The notes beneath the pieces are model-generated. The model did no database searches and was not told where the DNA came from. It worked only from the letters and a program-made list of their open reading frames with translations. Both the position numbers and the translations under genes were made by a program. Positions 9,572-21,319 of a DNA stretch of 53,708 bases are shown here, one piece after another; position 1 is the first letter of the stretch; every line of letters begins with the position of its first letter. The DNA comes from Hypsibius dujardini (taxonomy: Eukaryota; Tardigrada; Eutardigrada; Parachela; Hypsibiidae): assembly GCA_001579985.1 (NCBI GenBank), contig LRSR01010490.1, positions 7,562 through 61,269 of the forward strand, in the 5' to 3' direction.

Positions 9572-12500
9572 TCACAGACTTTCCCAGTCTGTTGTTTTGA
9601 GAATTACAAACAACAGGTCAGGTCGGAGGTCCCACCACGGTCGACCTGCTCCATGGCCGCTGCGTTTGAAAATGCTACAGACAAAAATACGGATACCGAC
9701 AGATTTTCGGTGAATTCGTTGTGCTTGTACACAAACAAAATTTCTTGAGGTGAGTAATAAAGGCTATTGCTCGTCTCGTTACACCATCAGATCTATCAAT
9801 TGACAGTTGGACTAACCAGTGATACATCGCAATGAAAATCGCGAGAGTGGCGAGGAGGGCAGTGGAGATGGACACTGCTAAAATGATCACTGCAGTTTTC
9901 GCTGAAAAACAGAATTAGACGTTGCAGTCTGCAAGTACTATTTTTGAATGGACTCCAATTAGGCACAGCTGGGTGCTTTCATGTGAGTGCCTTGTTATTC
10001 GTTTTCGTATGCTCGCGATCTCAAAGGACACTTTTCTGCTCTACTTGTAAATTTTAACCAACCCGGGTTGCGCCTATTCAGTGCCGTTCACCAAATTAGC
10101 AATCTAGAAACAAATATATGGAAATGCACGACTGTACAATCAAACAATCAGCGAGGAGGAGATCTGATATCAATCAATCAATCGAGCAAAACGAGTAAGC
10201 TGTACGAAATCAGCCAAGCAGATAACAACGAATCAAATTGAACTTTCAATCGAGTGCAGGGCTATATCGAGGGGGGCGGGGCTTAGCTATCCCTTGTTTG
10301 AGATCGTGAGCAAACAATAGTCTAGCTGCAAGATGAAAAAACCAATTATTTTCTTCATTGTAGTGAAAGGGTCAATTTTTTAACAGGTATTAGGGTCGGA
10401 TGACAATTTTGGAAGCCCGAGTTTCCCACTTAATTTAGGGCGTCAACCACTCTGAAATCAATCCAAAACTACGCTTCGAGTCAAAAATATGTTTTCTAGG
10501 AAGTCTTTGTTTCCATGAAACCAGCGACGTTTGTTTCCTGCATCTGTGAACTATATGTCTCCAACGTGACTATACGATCACTTCAGACCCGCTTCCATAA
10601 TTTATATGGCAAGGGTTCCGCCGGGATGTTTCTTAGAATTCTTTAAGTTTAAAGGGAGCAGCGGTGGATTGACAATTCGGCCAACCGGGCCGTTGCCCCG
10701 CCCTTTTCCCCCAAAGCGGAAGGGGGAGACGTGATTTTTCATGCTATTTGTGTCTTCAAAGCTTTCCCCTCCCCTCGCCGCAACGGACGGACGGTAAAGT
10801 TGCAAACAAAACATTGCCACCCTTCTAGCAGGCTTGCCATCCCCTTCGAACCGACCTCAATCCGCTACTGAGGAAAAACTAATTGAGGGCAACCCGACTT
10901 TGTTTGTGCTGAGAATTCAAGCCAGGTCGCCGAACGTGTCGGCGAGAAAAAAATTGTTTTTAACTTCCAATGTTTTTTGGTAGGAGTTTTCGTTCGCAAA
11001 CTTCGCATTTTTATGTTTTTTTTTCTTCAAATTACATCAAGTGAGGTCATCAGGACTCATCATCCCATTTGGATGGTAAGGAAACTCGATTAGACGAATT
11101 TTGTTTTATCCACTAAATTTCGGACTTGTTTTGGATAGTTACTCAAATTGTAAACATTTGAAACTTAGTGTTATAGTTTAATTTGAGTAGCGAGATAGAA
11201 ATCACCAAAAATGTTTGCAACTTTCTCATTTTGGGATGGGTTGGAGTAAACTTTTTGTCCGGTTTTTTTTACTTTTGCTGAAATGGGAGGAGAGGACTTT
11301 ATGACGACATGTGACGTTTTTGTGAAAAATTAGAAAAGGCAAAAGTTTGCAAATTAACCCTTTTTTGATAAAAAATAGTGAGTGGGCTTGTGAACCAATA
11401 TATTCTGTGCCAACACGTTCGCAACCTTTCATGAATTTCAGATTAAAACAAAGCTCCGGGTTTTCCTTAAGTCTCTTGGAAATGAATTTCCAGTTACCTA
11501 GGCCTCCCAGGCAAAGCTCGCCGGTGTATCCGCAAAATGGCCGATTGACCGGTGGACCGTTTTTGCCGCGCCACACCGTTGAGAGTGCATGGGTCCTGAC
11601 GGAATTTCCCGCCACTGAAAGGTATTCCTCAGATAACTGTAATTCATGGAAAAAAGGTTAAAAAACGGTTTTTAATTGTGCCATTTAAAGTGCAAAAACT
11701 ATCCTCGTCCAGAATTGAAGCGATGAGAAGAAAGTGTCCGACAGACCTCCATCAGCCCTGACGTGACGTTGAATTTAGAGATGTGAACGTCACAGATTCT
11801 CATTCCTAAGTGGAAAATGCATCCGCATGATTTCTTTCTAATCGTTTAGTTACACTGTTGAAAATAGAAAATTTCCCAGAAATTGAACCTTTCCCTGTGG
11901 ATTCCCACAGGAAAAGGTTCAATTATTTCAATTACATCCTTACCCTTAGGTCCTATAAAGACTGGTCGGGACAGCGGGTTGAACGTTCTGTTGAGAAACA
12001 GCCGCCGGAAGGTAATGCCATTTTGCATTTCCATTTCCAGAGGTGAAAGGTCTCGTACAACCTAAAAATTAACCGTTAAATGTTACTTATTTAGATTCGC
12101 ATGATTGTGACGTGTAAAACTTGATTTTCACGAAATTGAACGCATCTTTACGTGAGCTATTTCAAGAATCAGCATGTTCCCTGCTCGGGTCAAGTTTTGT
12201 AAACTCAGCTTCATGGACTCGAACAGATTCTTCGGAAGCCAGTAAAATTTGGATCAATGCAGTTGTTACATTATTGTGGTACAGGAACATACCAAGTGTA
12301 AACACTTTTTGGAAATAAATATTTTTATTGTGGCGATCATGGCAATAAAATTCATAATTTAGCCAAATGAATTTCAGAGCCTGGTGTTGTATTTAAAATG
12401 CTTTTGCAAAACATTCCCTTAAGGACGCCGATTAGTTACGAAATAGCGGTATATTTTTTTCTCTGTCACTTAAATAATTCTTCCTAGGAATAGGTCATTA

Positions 12501-15500
12501 TGGGATGGCAATGTTCAAGCAATTAAACATAAAAATACGATGACTCACTTGTAGTAAGATGGTCATCACTTCAAATGCGGAAATAGTCAAGTCGTTCAGC
12601 TGGAAATAGCAGAAACCATTAGTTCCTGCAACTCGTCCAGAGGAGCAGAGACTCGCACAGGATCGTTACAGGCCAAAAGCAGGACCCCTCATCCTAAGGC
12701 CAGGGGTGAACAAAGGGGCAAAACCTTTTTTTTGAATACTAAACCCAAAATTCGGCCTGTTGTCCCTGATAATTTTGAAACTTTTGGGGGTCTGGGGGTC
12801 TGATTTCTGGGGCACTCCTGGATTCAAGAACATTTTCAAGAACATCCGTTTTTCATTTAATTTGCACAGCTGTTGAATGTTTTGAATCTCTATTGATTTG
12901 TATTCCTAAACAGGGAGCCTATATTGAGCTTCAACAACCCTCAAATGTAAACAAAAAACTGATGTTTTTGAAAAAAAATTGAAATTAGGGGGCCCATTGG
13001 AAATCAGATTCGCACACCCCCACAAGTTACAAAATGATTAGGGACAAGAGGCCGAAATTTCGCTTCAATCTTTAAAAAAAATGCATTTTGCCCCTTTTTC
13101 CACCCCTGGCCCTACCGTCAGGGGTCCTATTTGTATGTATATATGGACCCTAAACGAGCCTCTCCAGTGGGGTATATATTGTTGACCCATACCATTTCAA
13201 AATTAGTGAGCGTCTTATTGTAGCGGACTTCAGATGTATTGCGTATGCTTTGCAGGACTCCGCTGAGAGCTGCCCAGTTCGGAGTGGGATTATTCACCAG
13301 TATCAGGCTTTGAAAGGCCGAATCTGCAGCCTGTAAGTTTTACCAAGTCAAAAGAATTCCAGTGAATCACACAATTTCAGGAAGGTTCCAGGGTGCGTCC
13401 TGGAAATACCCGAGACGATCCATTTCTTGATTGCTGGTCAAGCGTGCTTTCCGTAGGAACCATAGGCGAACGTGGGGCAATAAAGATCTGAAAGTTAAGA
13501 TATTGACGTACTTCATAATGTAGGGGAAGTTTATTAACCCAGTTGTAGTAAACTAACAAAATCTCCCTCGGTCATTCCAAGACGCTCTGCGTTAATCTGT
13601 AATGTACAGAAAACTTTAAACATTGACGTAACTGAAACTAAAAGAGAAATACTCAAATACCGTGTGGAAAATTATTTTGGAGACAAAGTTTGACCAACTC
13701 CTACTTCCCTCAAGTCGAAAAAAATCGACTTAAAACGCCAAAAGCTAAATATTTTTATGCCCTATACGAAAATTGAAACAGTTCAATCTAACATTTTATC
13801 GCGTGTCCACACGCCAAATTTGCCGATGACTAAAAAATAGCGATATCCTGGATGTTTTTCTTGCCTAAATGGAACGCGCTATTTCTTTCCAGAATTTTTT
13901 GACTTTTTATTTGTTTAAAATTTATTTTGCGATTTGGCGCAGTTTTTCAATTAGCCCCTTTAAGCAGCCAATTCAAACTGGTAGAAGTTTTAATTTCATC
14001 AAACTGAGAAAGATATAGTTGAAGATGGAGTAAGGGAAAGTTCTCCTCCCTAAAAATTCCTTAGCGCGTTTGCCGTGTAATTTTCTTCTCTTTGATCCCC
14101 GAGGATCTTCAATTATAACATATGATCATTAGAGGTCAAGAAAACGTAAAAAATGCAAATTAATGCAAACCTCTATGATAAAACGAAAAGGAGAAAAAAC
14201 TCTGTCGAACAAGTGGTAACCTACTTTTCCACTGCTGGAGGGGACAGTGAAGCCTGCCGGTAAAGTTAGTCTCAAAAATAAGTTTCCACGCGGTATTTGC
14301 CATATTTTATTTGACATAGTAAAATGTAATAATGGAAAAGCAAATTGATGAAAAATTATGGTTACTACCTTTTCAAAAAATTGTTTAACAATAAATTGTA
14401 AAAAAAAACAAGCTGAAAAAAAAGATTCTTTCCGAATGTCCAGAAAAGTATTGTTATTTGAAAGCTATTCTCAGTAAACATACCATGAAGTCGCGTAGTT
14501 TTGAGTTTGTGGGAATAAGAAGCATGATAACTGTCGAGGGAGAGATCAATACCGGTGTACCGCTCGTTCGGTAGTTAAACATTTTCCATGCACCCTATTA
14601 CCTCGGCTTTGAGTTGCTGCATTGCGTAAAACACCGCTGTAAGCATCTAAATCGCCTTCCTTGACCTTCGGGTCCAAGTGCTGGACATTTAAATTGTACT
14701 TGTCTTTCTGGCCACCCAAGACAGTGAGGAACCCTCGACACGCGGTAAAGTAATACAGTCCCCCGTCGGAGACTTTCCAGTTCTGATCCATGCAAATGAG
14801 GCTGATTGTCGTCCAGGAAAACCGATCCAACAGAGATATGATCGCCTGGATCATGGTCACTTGATCAGATGAGGGGAAGGCCACGACGGTGGGATAACGT
14901 TGTGCGTTTGTTAGAGACTGGTCAATCGCAATCCTAGCAGATGAAGAGAACATTTTGCAAAAATATTTAATATTTAAATACGTTATGCGTGAACCAAATG
15001 ATTATGACTATTTTTAGCCACTTACGTTGCGAGAAGAGGCACATTCCATTCTATGAAAGATGACATCGATTATGCCGAGTTATCAGGACTATTCAATGTG
15101 CACCACTAATAATCTCACTAAACCGTTCTCGAAATTGTGTATTCTGTTTCGAGACGTTGAAAAAAATTGATGTACCTAATGTAACATTTAGAGTAGATAA
15201 AAATGGTAAACCAACTAAACAAAATTATCAGTAACTCATTTTTTGGAGTTTCTATTATATACTGCAATATGTAATAATATGTACTGTAGTCCCGACCCAT
15301 CCGTGATACCTACGTCATTACACAATAAAAAGCGACCGTTTTGATTGATTGCAAAGATTTGTGAACCACAAAACCGCACGTGTCGATTAATTGATTGCGC
15401 AAGTTTACAATTACAGCTTTCATCCTTCCTTTCTGCAGGCGATTCATTGATTGGTGCTCGTTTTTTGCGTTTTCTTTAATACTTAACGTCGTAATCGCTA

Positions 15501-16354
15501 CTCCGAAGAGGAAAGAAAAAAGACCCTTTAAATTTTCGCTCAGCAGTTAGAGGAGAAACAATCGCTTGATTGATCGACTGAAGCGTAACAGTTGTTTTGG
15601 CCCACCGGGTCTTCTCCTATTCCTAGTAATTTCCTAATAATAGCATGTGAAGGTGCATTAATATTTATTCTGTCAACCGAAAAGTGTGAAAAATAGCAAA
15701 ATAGATGTGGTTTTAACCAATAATCCCTAACGACAGACGGTGAAAACCCCAAAACCGCGAATTAGATTACAATATAATCCAACGCACATAGCTCTAATAT
15801 TATTTTGTGATTTTATTAGTTTATATTTAAATAAGGTTCTCCAGGAAAAAAGAATGCTTTTAATTAACGTCTTACCTCTTGCGTAGTCTCCTAATGTCAT
15901 CACTTCAAGACTGCATCCTGCGGGTTATCAAACGACGTTTAGAAATAAACCTTACCACAAGAATAATGTTTGTATTACAATTATCATCACAAAAAATTAG
16001 AAAGCATAAAATATATAATATTGTCATACCAGGACTGATGAGAACGTTAAAGTCGAAACGATGCTCATTCAGAATGTTGGATATCTGGACCGCCACAAAC
16101 GGCATGATCTCCGCTGCTTCCGAGCAGCTTAATGCTCCTGGTCTATACACAGTTTGCCTAGTGACGTTTTGCAGAGCATCCGGAAATAGCCCCACCGCTC
16201 GGGAGAATGCGACATCATAACCTGGACTTTGGGTAACGTAACTCAATAAAGGGTTTTCCCCGACGATGACTGTAATCACATGAACAGCCTTGGAGAAACC
16301 GGTCCTCAATACAGCAAAAATCAGTAATGTCCGTAGACCAATTTGTCGGACCAT
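9572..16354 (-). CDS. ANF-receptor-type single-pass receptor, class B copy 1 (B1)
   Basis: Class B paralogue with the same exon plan as class A. Exons: e1 16030-16354, e2 15876-15917, e3 15026-15050, e4 14602-14933, e5 14484-14530, e6 13558-13596, e7 13410-13487, e8 13193-13330, e9 12549-12599, e10 11944-12061, e11 11747-11805, e12 about 11498-11582, e13 9817-9901, e14 to 9572. ATG at 16354, then signal peptide LRTLLIFAVLRTGF. Landmarks: GCSLEVMTLGDYAR, RFSWTTISLIC, VIMLLIPTNSKLRDFM, INAERLGMTEGDF, IFIAPRSPMVP, FNPLSRPVFIGPK, NGPPVNRPFCGY; TM helix VSISTALLATLAIFIAM; tail RPWWDLRPDLLF. A TGA at 9572-9574 ends the tail after about 34 residues; B4 has TCA there. No clean acceptor is visible at the start of e12 (CTC where class A has CAG), so splicing into e12 is uncertain. 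Possibly functional, possibly newly dead. Confidence 0.75.
10007..10314. mobile_element. MITE with TATGCTCGCGATCT termini, copy 1
   Basis: Inverted ends TATGCTCGCGATCTCAA and, reversed, TTTGCTCACGATCTCAAA. A second copy is at 19053-19323 in Z2. B4 (about 43700) lacks it, so it entered B1 intron e12-e13 after the B1/B4 split. Borders are good to a few bases. Confidence 0.6.
10659..10870. mobile_element. hAT-like MITE in B1 intron e12-e13
   Basis: Starts CAGCGGTGGATTGACAATTC and ends CCGACCTCAATCCGCTACTG, inverted copies of the CAGTGGCGGATTGA family terminus. A truncated version stands at the matching place in B4 (about 44032), so the insertion predates that duplication. Confidence 0.65.
12700..13109. 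mobile_element. Foldback element with about 110-bp TIRs, B1 copy
   Basis: Left end CCAGGGGTGAACAAAGGGGC and right end, reversed, CCAGGGGTGGAAAAAGGGGC; similarity between arms continues for about 110 bp. The homologous element is at 45652-46048 in B4, so it entered intron e8-e9 before the B1/B4 duplication. Confidence 0.7.
15276..15460. repeat. Dispersed repeat, copy 1
   Basis: About 180 bp including GTACTGTAG, CCCGACCCATCCGTG, AAAAAGCGACCGTTTTGATT and TTTCATCCTTCCTTTCTG. A second copy is at 17145-17330. It lies in B1 intron e2-e3 and is absent from B2 and B4. Family unknown; no clear TIR or tail. Confidence 0.55.
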
Positions 16355-17144
16355 TATTGTTTCGGGAACAATTTAGAACTGACGAAAAGGGAAAGATAAA
16401 ATGAGATCTTCGCAATAATTCCAGTTGCTGTATTTCTGCTTTCAAATCAGGTAGGATGCAGCTTAATTTATTGTTCTGTAGCGACGTCATTCTGAGGCGC
16501 AACTGTAGCGACACCCCCGAGCTATTTTCACACTAATCCGTCAGATTAGTTGCTTCAACGAAAGGTCCTTTGCAGAAGAAAGTAATGAAAATTTGTGAAG
16601 ATCACTAAGCATCTGGACCGTTGGGAATAAACTTGATTGAAGATTAAGGCGGATTTCAGTACGTGGTTTTGTACGCACACTTGGGGCCATATATATTTGG
16701 AAACCGCAGTTTGCCCACCTTCTTTACCCCCCCCCGAATCCCTTGGCGTTTTATTCTCAGCGCGTTTTCTAGAATCGGTGAACCCGAGATTTGAATTTTG
16801 ACCCCAAGACAAATAGATGTACGTCCCCACTATCAACGAGAAAATTGATTAACCTTGTCGGGTGTACATGTGTACAGTAAATTGAACAGAAACCCTGCAC
16901 TGGCGTGAAATATGCTGAAAGCTTGGAATGAACCTAAACTGCAACGCCTTCTTTCGGACAAGTCCGCGGAGGTTTCTTAAACATCTTTTTGAATCCAGCG
17001 ATTTTTCAGAAATGGGGCGTATCTTTGTTGTAATTTATCTCATAAGAAAGAAAGGGGGAGAAAGTCATGGAATACTGCGAGCAAGGGTCGTGAATAAATT
17101 TTTTTTATTTCTGACAAACATGAATTGGACAAATCCTGTCTGTA
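16355..17144. other. Upstream region of B1
   Basis: No gene seen. The first about 400 bp match the region upstream of B4 (48694-49090), including TTAGTTGCTTCAACGAA and a TATA-like stretch; further out the two diverge. This shared flank marks the duplicated unit and probably contains the class B promoter. Confidence 0.45.
16684..16705 (-). promoter_or_regulatory. Candidate TATA element of B1
   Basis: The minus strand reads CCAAATATATATGGCCCC, about 335 bp upstream of the B1 ATG. B4 has CCGTATATATGGCCCC at the same distance. This is a plausible core promoter only if the 5' UTR is long or contains an intron. Confidence 0.3.
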
Positions 17145-17330
17145 CTGTAAGTACTGTAGAATCCCGACCCATCCGTGGTGGCTACATCATCACACAGTAA
17201 AAAGCGACCGTTTTGATTGATTGCAAAGGTGTGCAAACCACAAGACCGCACGTATCGATTGATTGCGTAAGCAGTTTACAGTTACAGTTTTCATCCTTCC
17301 TTTCTGAGGTCGATCATTCATTTGTGCTTT
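17145..17330. repeat. Dispersed repeat, copy 2
   Basis: Matches 15276-15460 over nearly its whole length with scattered substitutions and small indels; sits upstream of B1. Confidence 0.55.
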
Positions 17331-17449
17331 GGACATTCCTACATAACACATGGTCGTATAGGCACAGACCGTGTGTCAGAAAAATAATAACCTACATCTG
17401 AAGAAGACGCATTTTTCAGCCGTCAAGTTTGCTAGATGCTCATATTATA

Positions 17450-17629
17450 CCTAGCAAGCAAACGCGGCGGGTTGAATCGGTCGGGTGGCGGAGGGCGCCA
17501 CAAGTGTTAACTGTAAACAACACTCATTCAGGTTCACACACACCGTTGCCTACAATTTACAGTTGTGGCACCCTCCACCACCCGAACGATTCAACCTATG
17601 TAGCGATTTAACCCGCCGTGTTTGTTTGG
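17450..17629. mobile_element. TA-flanked MITE with GGCGGGTT TIRs
   Basis: Left end CCTAGCAAGCAAACGCGGCG, right end reversed CCAAACAAACACGGCGGGTT; the arms match on through GGTCGGGTGGCGGAGGG-type sequence. TA on both sides. The related flank at about 49600 has the site without the insert (ATTATATTTATAGTTTTC). Confidence 0.7.
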
Positions 17630-18298
17630 TATAGTTTTCAGACTTTGATCTGGGCATTGATTTGCATATGCTCAGGTACGCGCCACATTAACAGTAAGTA
17701 AAAAAATACGAAATCAAAAAAACCCATTGAAGAGTGAATGCACATTTATATTAGGGTAATCTTTAAAACAGTAGTAACGCATCTTGATAATGGTTGGTAA
17801 AACTTTCAAAAGGATTGGAGGTCACACGATTAATTTATGCCACAAACTAAGTGACGAAATGTTAGGGAGCTCTCTGGCGATTTTACCATTGACGAGCCTT
17901 TCATGAGTCTCGCTCTTTGCTGAAACGCTCTATCAAATACCTAACGCATTTTGTTTTTGTAAACTGTTGTCTGAGAAATGACTTTGTTCAAGTTTGAGCA
18001 GTTGCATCCTCACAGCGAAAGGTATGACGTGGCGACATTTTGTCACAGAGAATAAAGATTTGAGCATTGCCAGGCCTTGTTGAGCGTTTCAAGTTTCGAT
18101 ACGGTGAAGCCGCAAAATTACAAAAGGGATCATTATTTATGACAGCCCACACAATATGCTTCAAAACTGCTGTTTCCAAAAGCGTTTTGTAGGTTTTTCT
18201 AAAACGCAAACAGGGAGACAACTACCAAGCCTCGTAAACCGTGGATTGAAAATTGTGCTGCAAGGACGTTGTCTCTGTGAAACTTCTTTTAACGCTCA

Positions 18299-18792
18299 CA
18301 AGGGAATTCCACCACCAAAGGTGAAACCTCGCACACCCGTTAATTTTGTAATGTGTGTTTACATTATGTGACGCTGTTTCCATCGAGCAACAAAATAAAA
18401 ACGTGTGGAAACAATTTTCTAAAAATAGAAACGTACTAGTTCATAGATGTAGTTCATAGATGGCGCTGTTAATGTCACCGTATGTTGTGCCAGTTGATTT
18501 ATTTATTTGGCTACAGTCGTTACTGGTTCGTTTCTGTCTTTGACAAGGATTATACAGTTAGTAGTAACAACGGCACATCTAGCGATCAATGTAGCAATGT
18601 AGCAATCTACTGACGCGGTATACGGTACCATTGGTAGCGCCATCTATGTACCACCACGTAGTACGTTTTTATTTTTAGGAATTGTTCCACACGTTTTTTT
18701 CTCAATGGAAACAGAATCACATAATGTAAACACACACTATAAAATCAACGGATGTGCAAGATATCACCTTCGAGAGTGGTGGAATTCCTTTG
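18299..18792. mobile_element. 494-bp foldback element with about 180-bp arms
   Basis: Ends CAAGGGAATTCCACCAC and, reversed, CAAAGGAATTCCACCAC. The arms stay alignable for about 180 bp and share a TTACATTATGTGA motif and, near the centre, AGATGGCGCT paired with AGCGCCATCT. It interrupts Z2: the bases just left (to 18298) and just right (from 18793) match continuous sequence in Z4 near 38440-38470. Confidence 0.75.
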
Positions 18793-19052
18793 TCGGTAGG
18801 TTATCCTTAGTTTTAAACTGGGTCGAAACGTGCGATTGCAAGTACCGCCTGACTGGCGTGGAGTAGGTACATCCCGAGTAGGCACAGAGCTGTAGCTTAA
18901 CTGCTAGTTCAGATTCTGCCAACCATAAAAATTGTGGTGTAGTCTTGGTACAAAACCAAATTTTCTTATGCAATGGCAGTCGGCATTAGTAGGTGGTGGA
19001 TCCAGAACTGCTGGGTCCCTTGTAGACTGGCGCCGCATTTGCTAAAATTGCT

Positions 19053-19323
19053 GTATGCGCGCAATCTCAATGAACACATTTCTGCCCTACTCGTAAATTA
19101 TAACCAACTCTAGCCGTGCCTATTCAGTGCCGTTCACCAAATTACCACTGTAGGGACAAAGATACAGAATAGCACGACTGTACAATCAAACAATCGAGTA
19201 CAACGAGTAAGCGGTACGAAATCAGCCAGTTTGAGAAAAGTGAATCAGATTGAACGTTTAATCCTGTGCAGGGCCGTACCGAGGGAGGCGGGGTTAGCTA
19301 TCCTTAAAATTGCGAGCATACGG
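19053..19323. mobile_element. MITE with TATGCTCGC termini, copy 2
   Basis: Ends TATGCGCGCAATCTCAA and, reversed, TATGCTCGCAATTTTAA; the body shares CTATTCAGTGCCGTTCACCA and CACGACTGTACAATCAAACA with copy 1 at 10007-10314. Not present in Z1, Z3 or Z4 at the same site. Confidence 0.6.
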
Positions 19324-19365
19324 TATTTCAATTGTTCTGTTTGTGTACCCACCTAAGTATTTGGC

Positions 19366-19366
<1 letters not shown>

Positions 19367-19397
<31 letters not shown>

Positions 19398-19421
19398 CCT
19401 CTGTTTTTTGCTTATCTGTTT

Positions 19422-19470
<49 letters not shown>

Positions 19471-19473
19471 CCA
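19367..19473 (+). repeat. (TCTG)n microsatellite, Z2
   Basis: The purest of the four tracts: two runs of perfect CTGT units at 19368-19400 and 19423-19463. Same intron position as in the other Z copies. Confidence 0.9.
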
Positions 19474-19925
19474 CCCGCGTGTTTGTGTTGGGGCCTCCTC
19501 TCTTATTCGACTCCGAAGCAGCTATACCTTTTAAACCACTTTTTTAGAGTTTCGCCTGTCCCCTGCCCCAAACAATTGTCATTAAGGGCTCGTACCTGTA
19601 ACATGTTTGGTCAATACCTGCTCCTTCAGTTGATGAAAATGTGGGGCGGTATAGTCGCAGTCCGTCTTCGAGAACTTCAACGGTCTCTCATCTATCAGCC
19701 CGATTACATGTCTCGCACCTTCAGCATGCAATCCTGATTACATTCATGTATCTATGCTTTAGCATGTGAATCCGCAGGAGATTTTATTGGGTGGGTCGCA
19801 TTGAAACAGTTGGGTGATTGGAAAGCATAGGGGCGGACACCTGAAACAAGCCAATAATACCCGTTGAAGTCAAATTTATGGGACCGCAGTAACATCAGTC
19901 ATGCTAATCGGAATGAATTTTATTG

Positions 19926-20740
19926 GATTCCGGTAGCGGCTATCCATAATTACTTCCCAGCTCTCCCTGTAATACATTTATATATATATCTCTGGCGAAA
20001 TAAAAATTCTTTCCCTATCGCCTATGAAGAAATTAGTAGAGCAATTCAAACGCTAGGGATAAGTGAATTAGAATAATAAATATACCAGAAAATAAGTTTA
20101 ATCAAGCAGTCGATCTAAATGCAGTCTAATAAAAGGCTTTGTTCAAAATAAAACAATCAACTAATCATTTTCACTAAAAACAGAAATCAATAGAACAAGG
20201 GCAGCCAGCTAACCAATTCAAGGGCAAAAATTTTAATATACGCACCTGGATAGAAAATTTCATTTCCATCTCGCTCACACCTTTATTTATGTTTGTGAAC
20301 CGAGCCATATCGCCGTGTTTCAGTGTGCTGAGCTCAGTGCTGATAATTTTTGGAGATAAATTGACAAAATGGCCAGAAGCCATCCGGAATTGAAAGACAG
20401 AATATCGGCACTTGAAACAAATGGCTTTCAGCCATGATATGCTCTACAGTACTCTTCAGCACAACAGTCATTGGAAATGAAGTTAGGAAGTTTAAAAGAA
20501 CAGAAAAATTGGCAAGTGATGAAATGTCTGAAAACGACAGCGGCAAAGATTTGAGAAGACAGACGCAAGAAAAAAAATGTGTGCAGTGTGTTTCGTGCAA
20601 CGCACATCAGAATATTGCGTATTGCATGTTTTGCGCATGTTGCACCGGAAATTCGGATTTTTGGTTAACTCTAACTAACTGAAAGAATACAGGTTAATAA
20701 CAGCTGATCAAAAGAGTAATATTATATGAGAGCTATTATC
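19926..20740. other. Unassigned stretch between Z2 and B2
   Basis: Unrelated to the Z, A or B units as far as I can see. Open frames on both strands (20334-20600 minus, 20434-20682 plus) overlap and show no motif I recognise. A Cys-rich run CVQCVSCNAHQNIAYCMFC on the plus strand is noted but not called. Confidence 0.35.
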
Positions 20741-20751
20741 AATAAACATAC

Positions 20752-21319
20752 CAAGAAGTTACGTAATTGTGGGCTCGTGAAAATAAGAAGTATGATGACT
20801 ATCGAGAGAGAAATCATTAGTTACTCGTTTGGTAGTTAAACATTTTTCATTTGTCGTGTTAGCTCGCCTCTGAGTTGCGGCATTGCGTAGAACGATGCTG
20901 TAAACATCTAATTCGCCTTCCTTGATTGTGGAGTCAAAGTAATGGAGATGTAAATTTTACTTGTTTTTCTGGCATCCAAGACAGTGAAGAATCCACCCGG
21001 TTAAATAATACAATCCCCCGTCGGAGACCTTTAGATTTTGATCCTCGCAAATGAGGTTCACTGTCGTCCAGGAAAACCAATCCAACAAAGACATGATAGC
21101 ACGGATTAGGGTCACTTAATCGGATGAGGGAAAGGCCGCGACGGTGGGATAACGTTGTGCGTTTGTTAAAGACTGGTCAATCGCAATCCTAGCAGATGAA
21201 GAGTACATTTTGCAGAAATATTTCATATTAGAATATGTTATGTGTTAACCAATTAATTAATATATTAATTATTATTAGTTTTTTAGACACTTACGTTCCG
21301 AGAAGAGGCACGTTCCATT
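20752..21319 (-). pseudogene. Class B receptor fragment B2 (e5, e4, e3)
   Basis: e5 20752-20798 (VIILLIFTSPQLRNF) looks spliceable. e4, about 20863-21188, carries a TAA where B4 has SSDQMTL, several small deletions, and its donor GT is lost. e3 21295-21319 (EWNVPLLGT) is intact. Intron sequence up to about 22000 still matches B1 and B4. e1 and e2 are absent, so the gene is dead. Confidence 0.8.

Larger units (their letters stand above)
18793..19925 (-). pseudogene. C2H2 zinc-finger gene fragment, copy Z2
   Basis: ZF-c (about 18810-18935) reads LQLCAYSGCTYST then YLQSH, with the second His lost. ZF-b (about 19600-19700) has the first Cys changed to Phe (LKFSKTDCDYTAPH). ZF-a is gone: homology breaks at about 19921 right after CGGAATGAATTTTA. 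ZF-d was not found; a foldback element borders the copy on the left and a MITE sits inside. Clearly a decayed duplicate of the Z unit. Confidence 0.65.

Noticed and set aside
9068-9700. WWDLRPDLLF as proof of a kinase-homology domain
   Set aside because: Only about 35 residues, no later kinase motifs found; treated as a short tail instead.
11226-11661. Long frames on both strands around 11.3-11.6 kb
   Set aside because: Only the minus-strand part at 11498-11582 (VWRGKNGPPVNRPFCGY) corresponds to a real exon, e12; the rest is intron.
19310-19737. Overlapping plus-strand frames rich in CLSVCLSV
   Set aside because: Translation of the (TCTG)n microsatellite; low complexity, not a protein.
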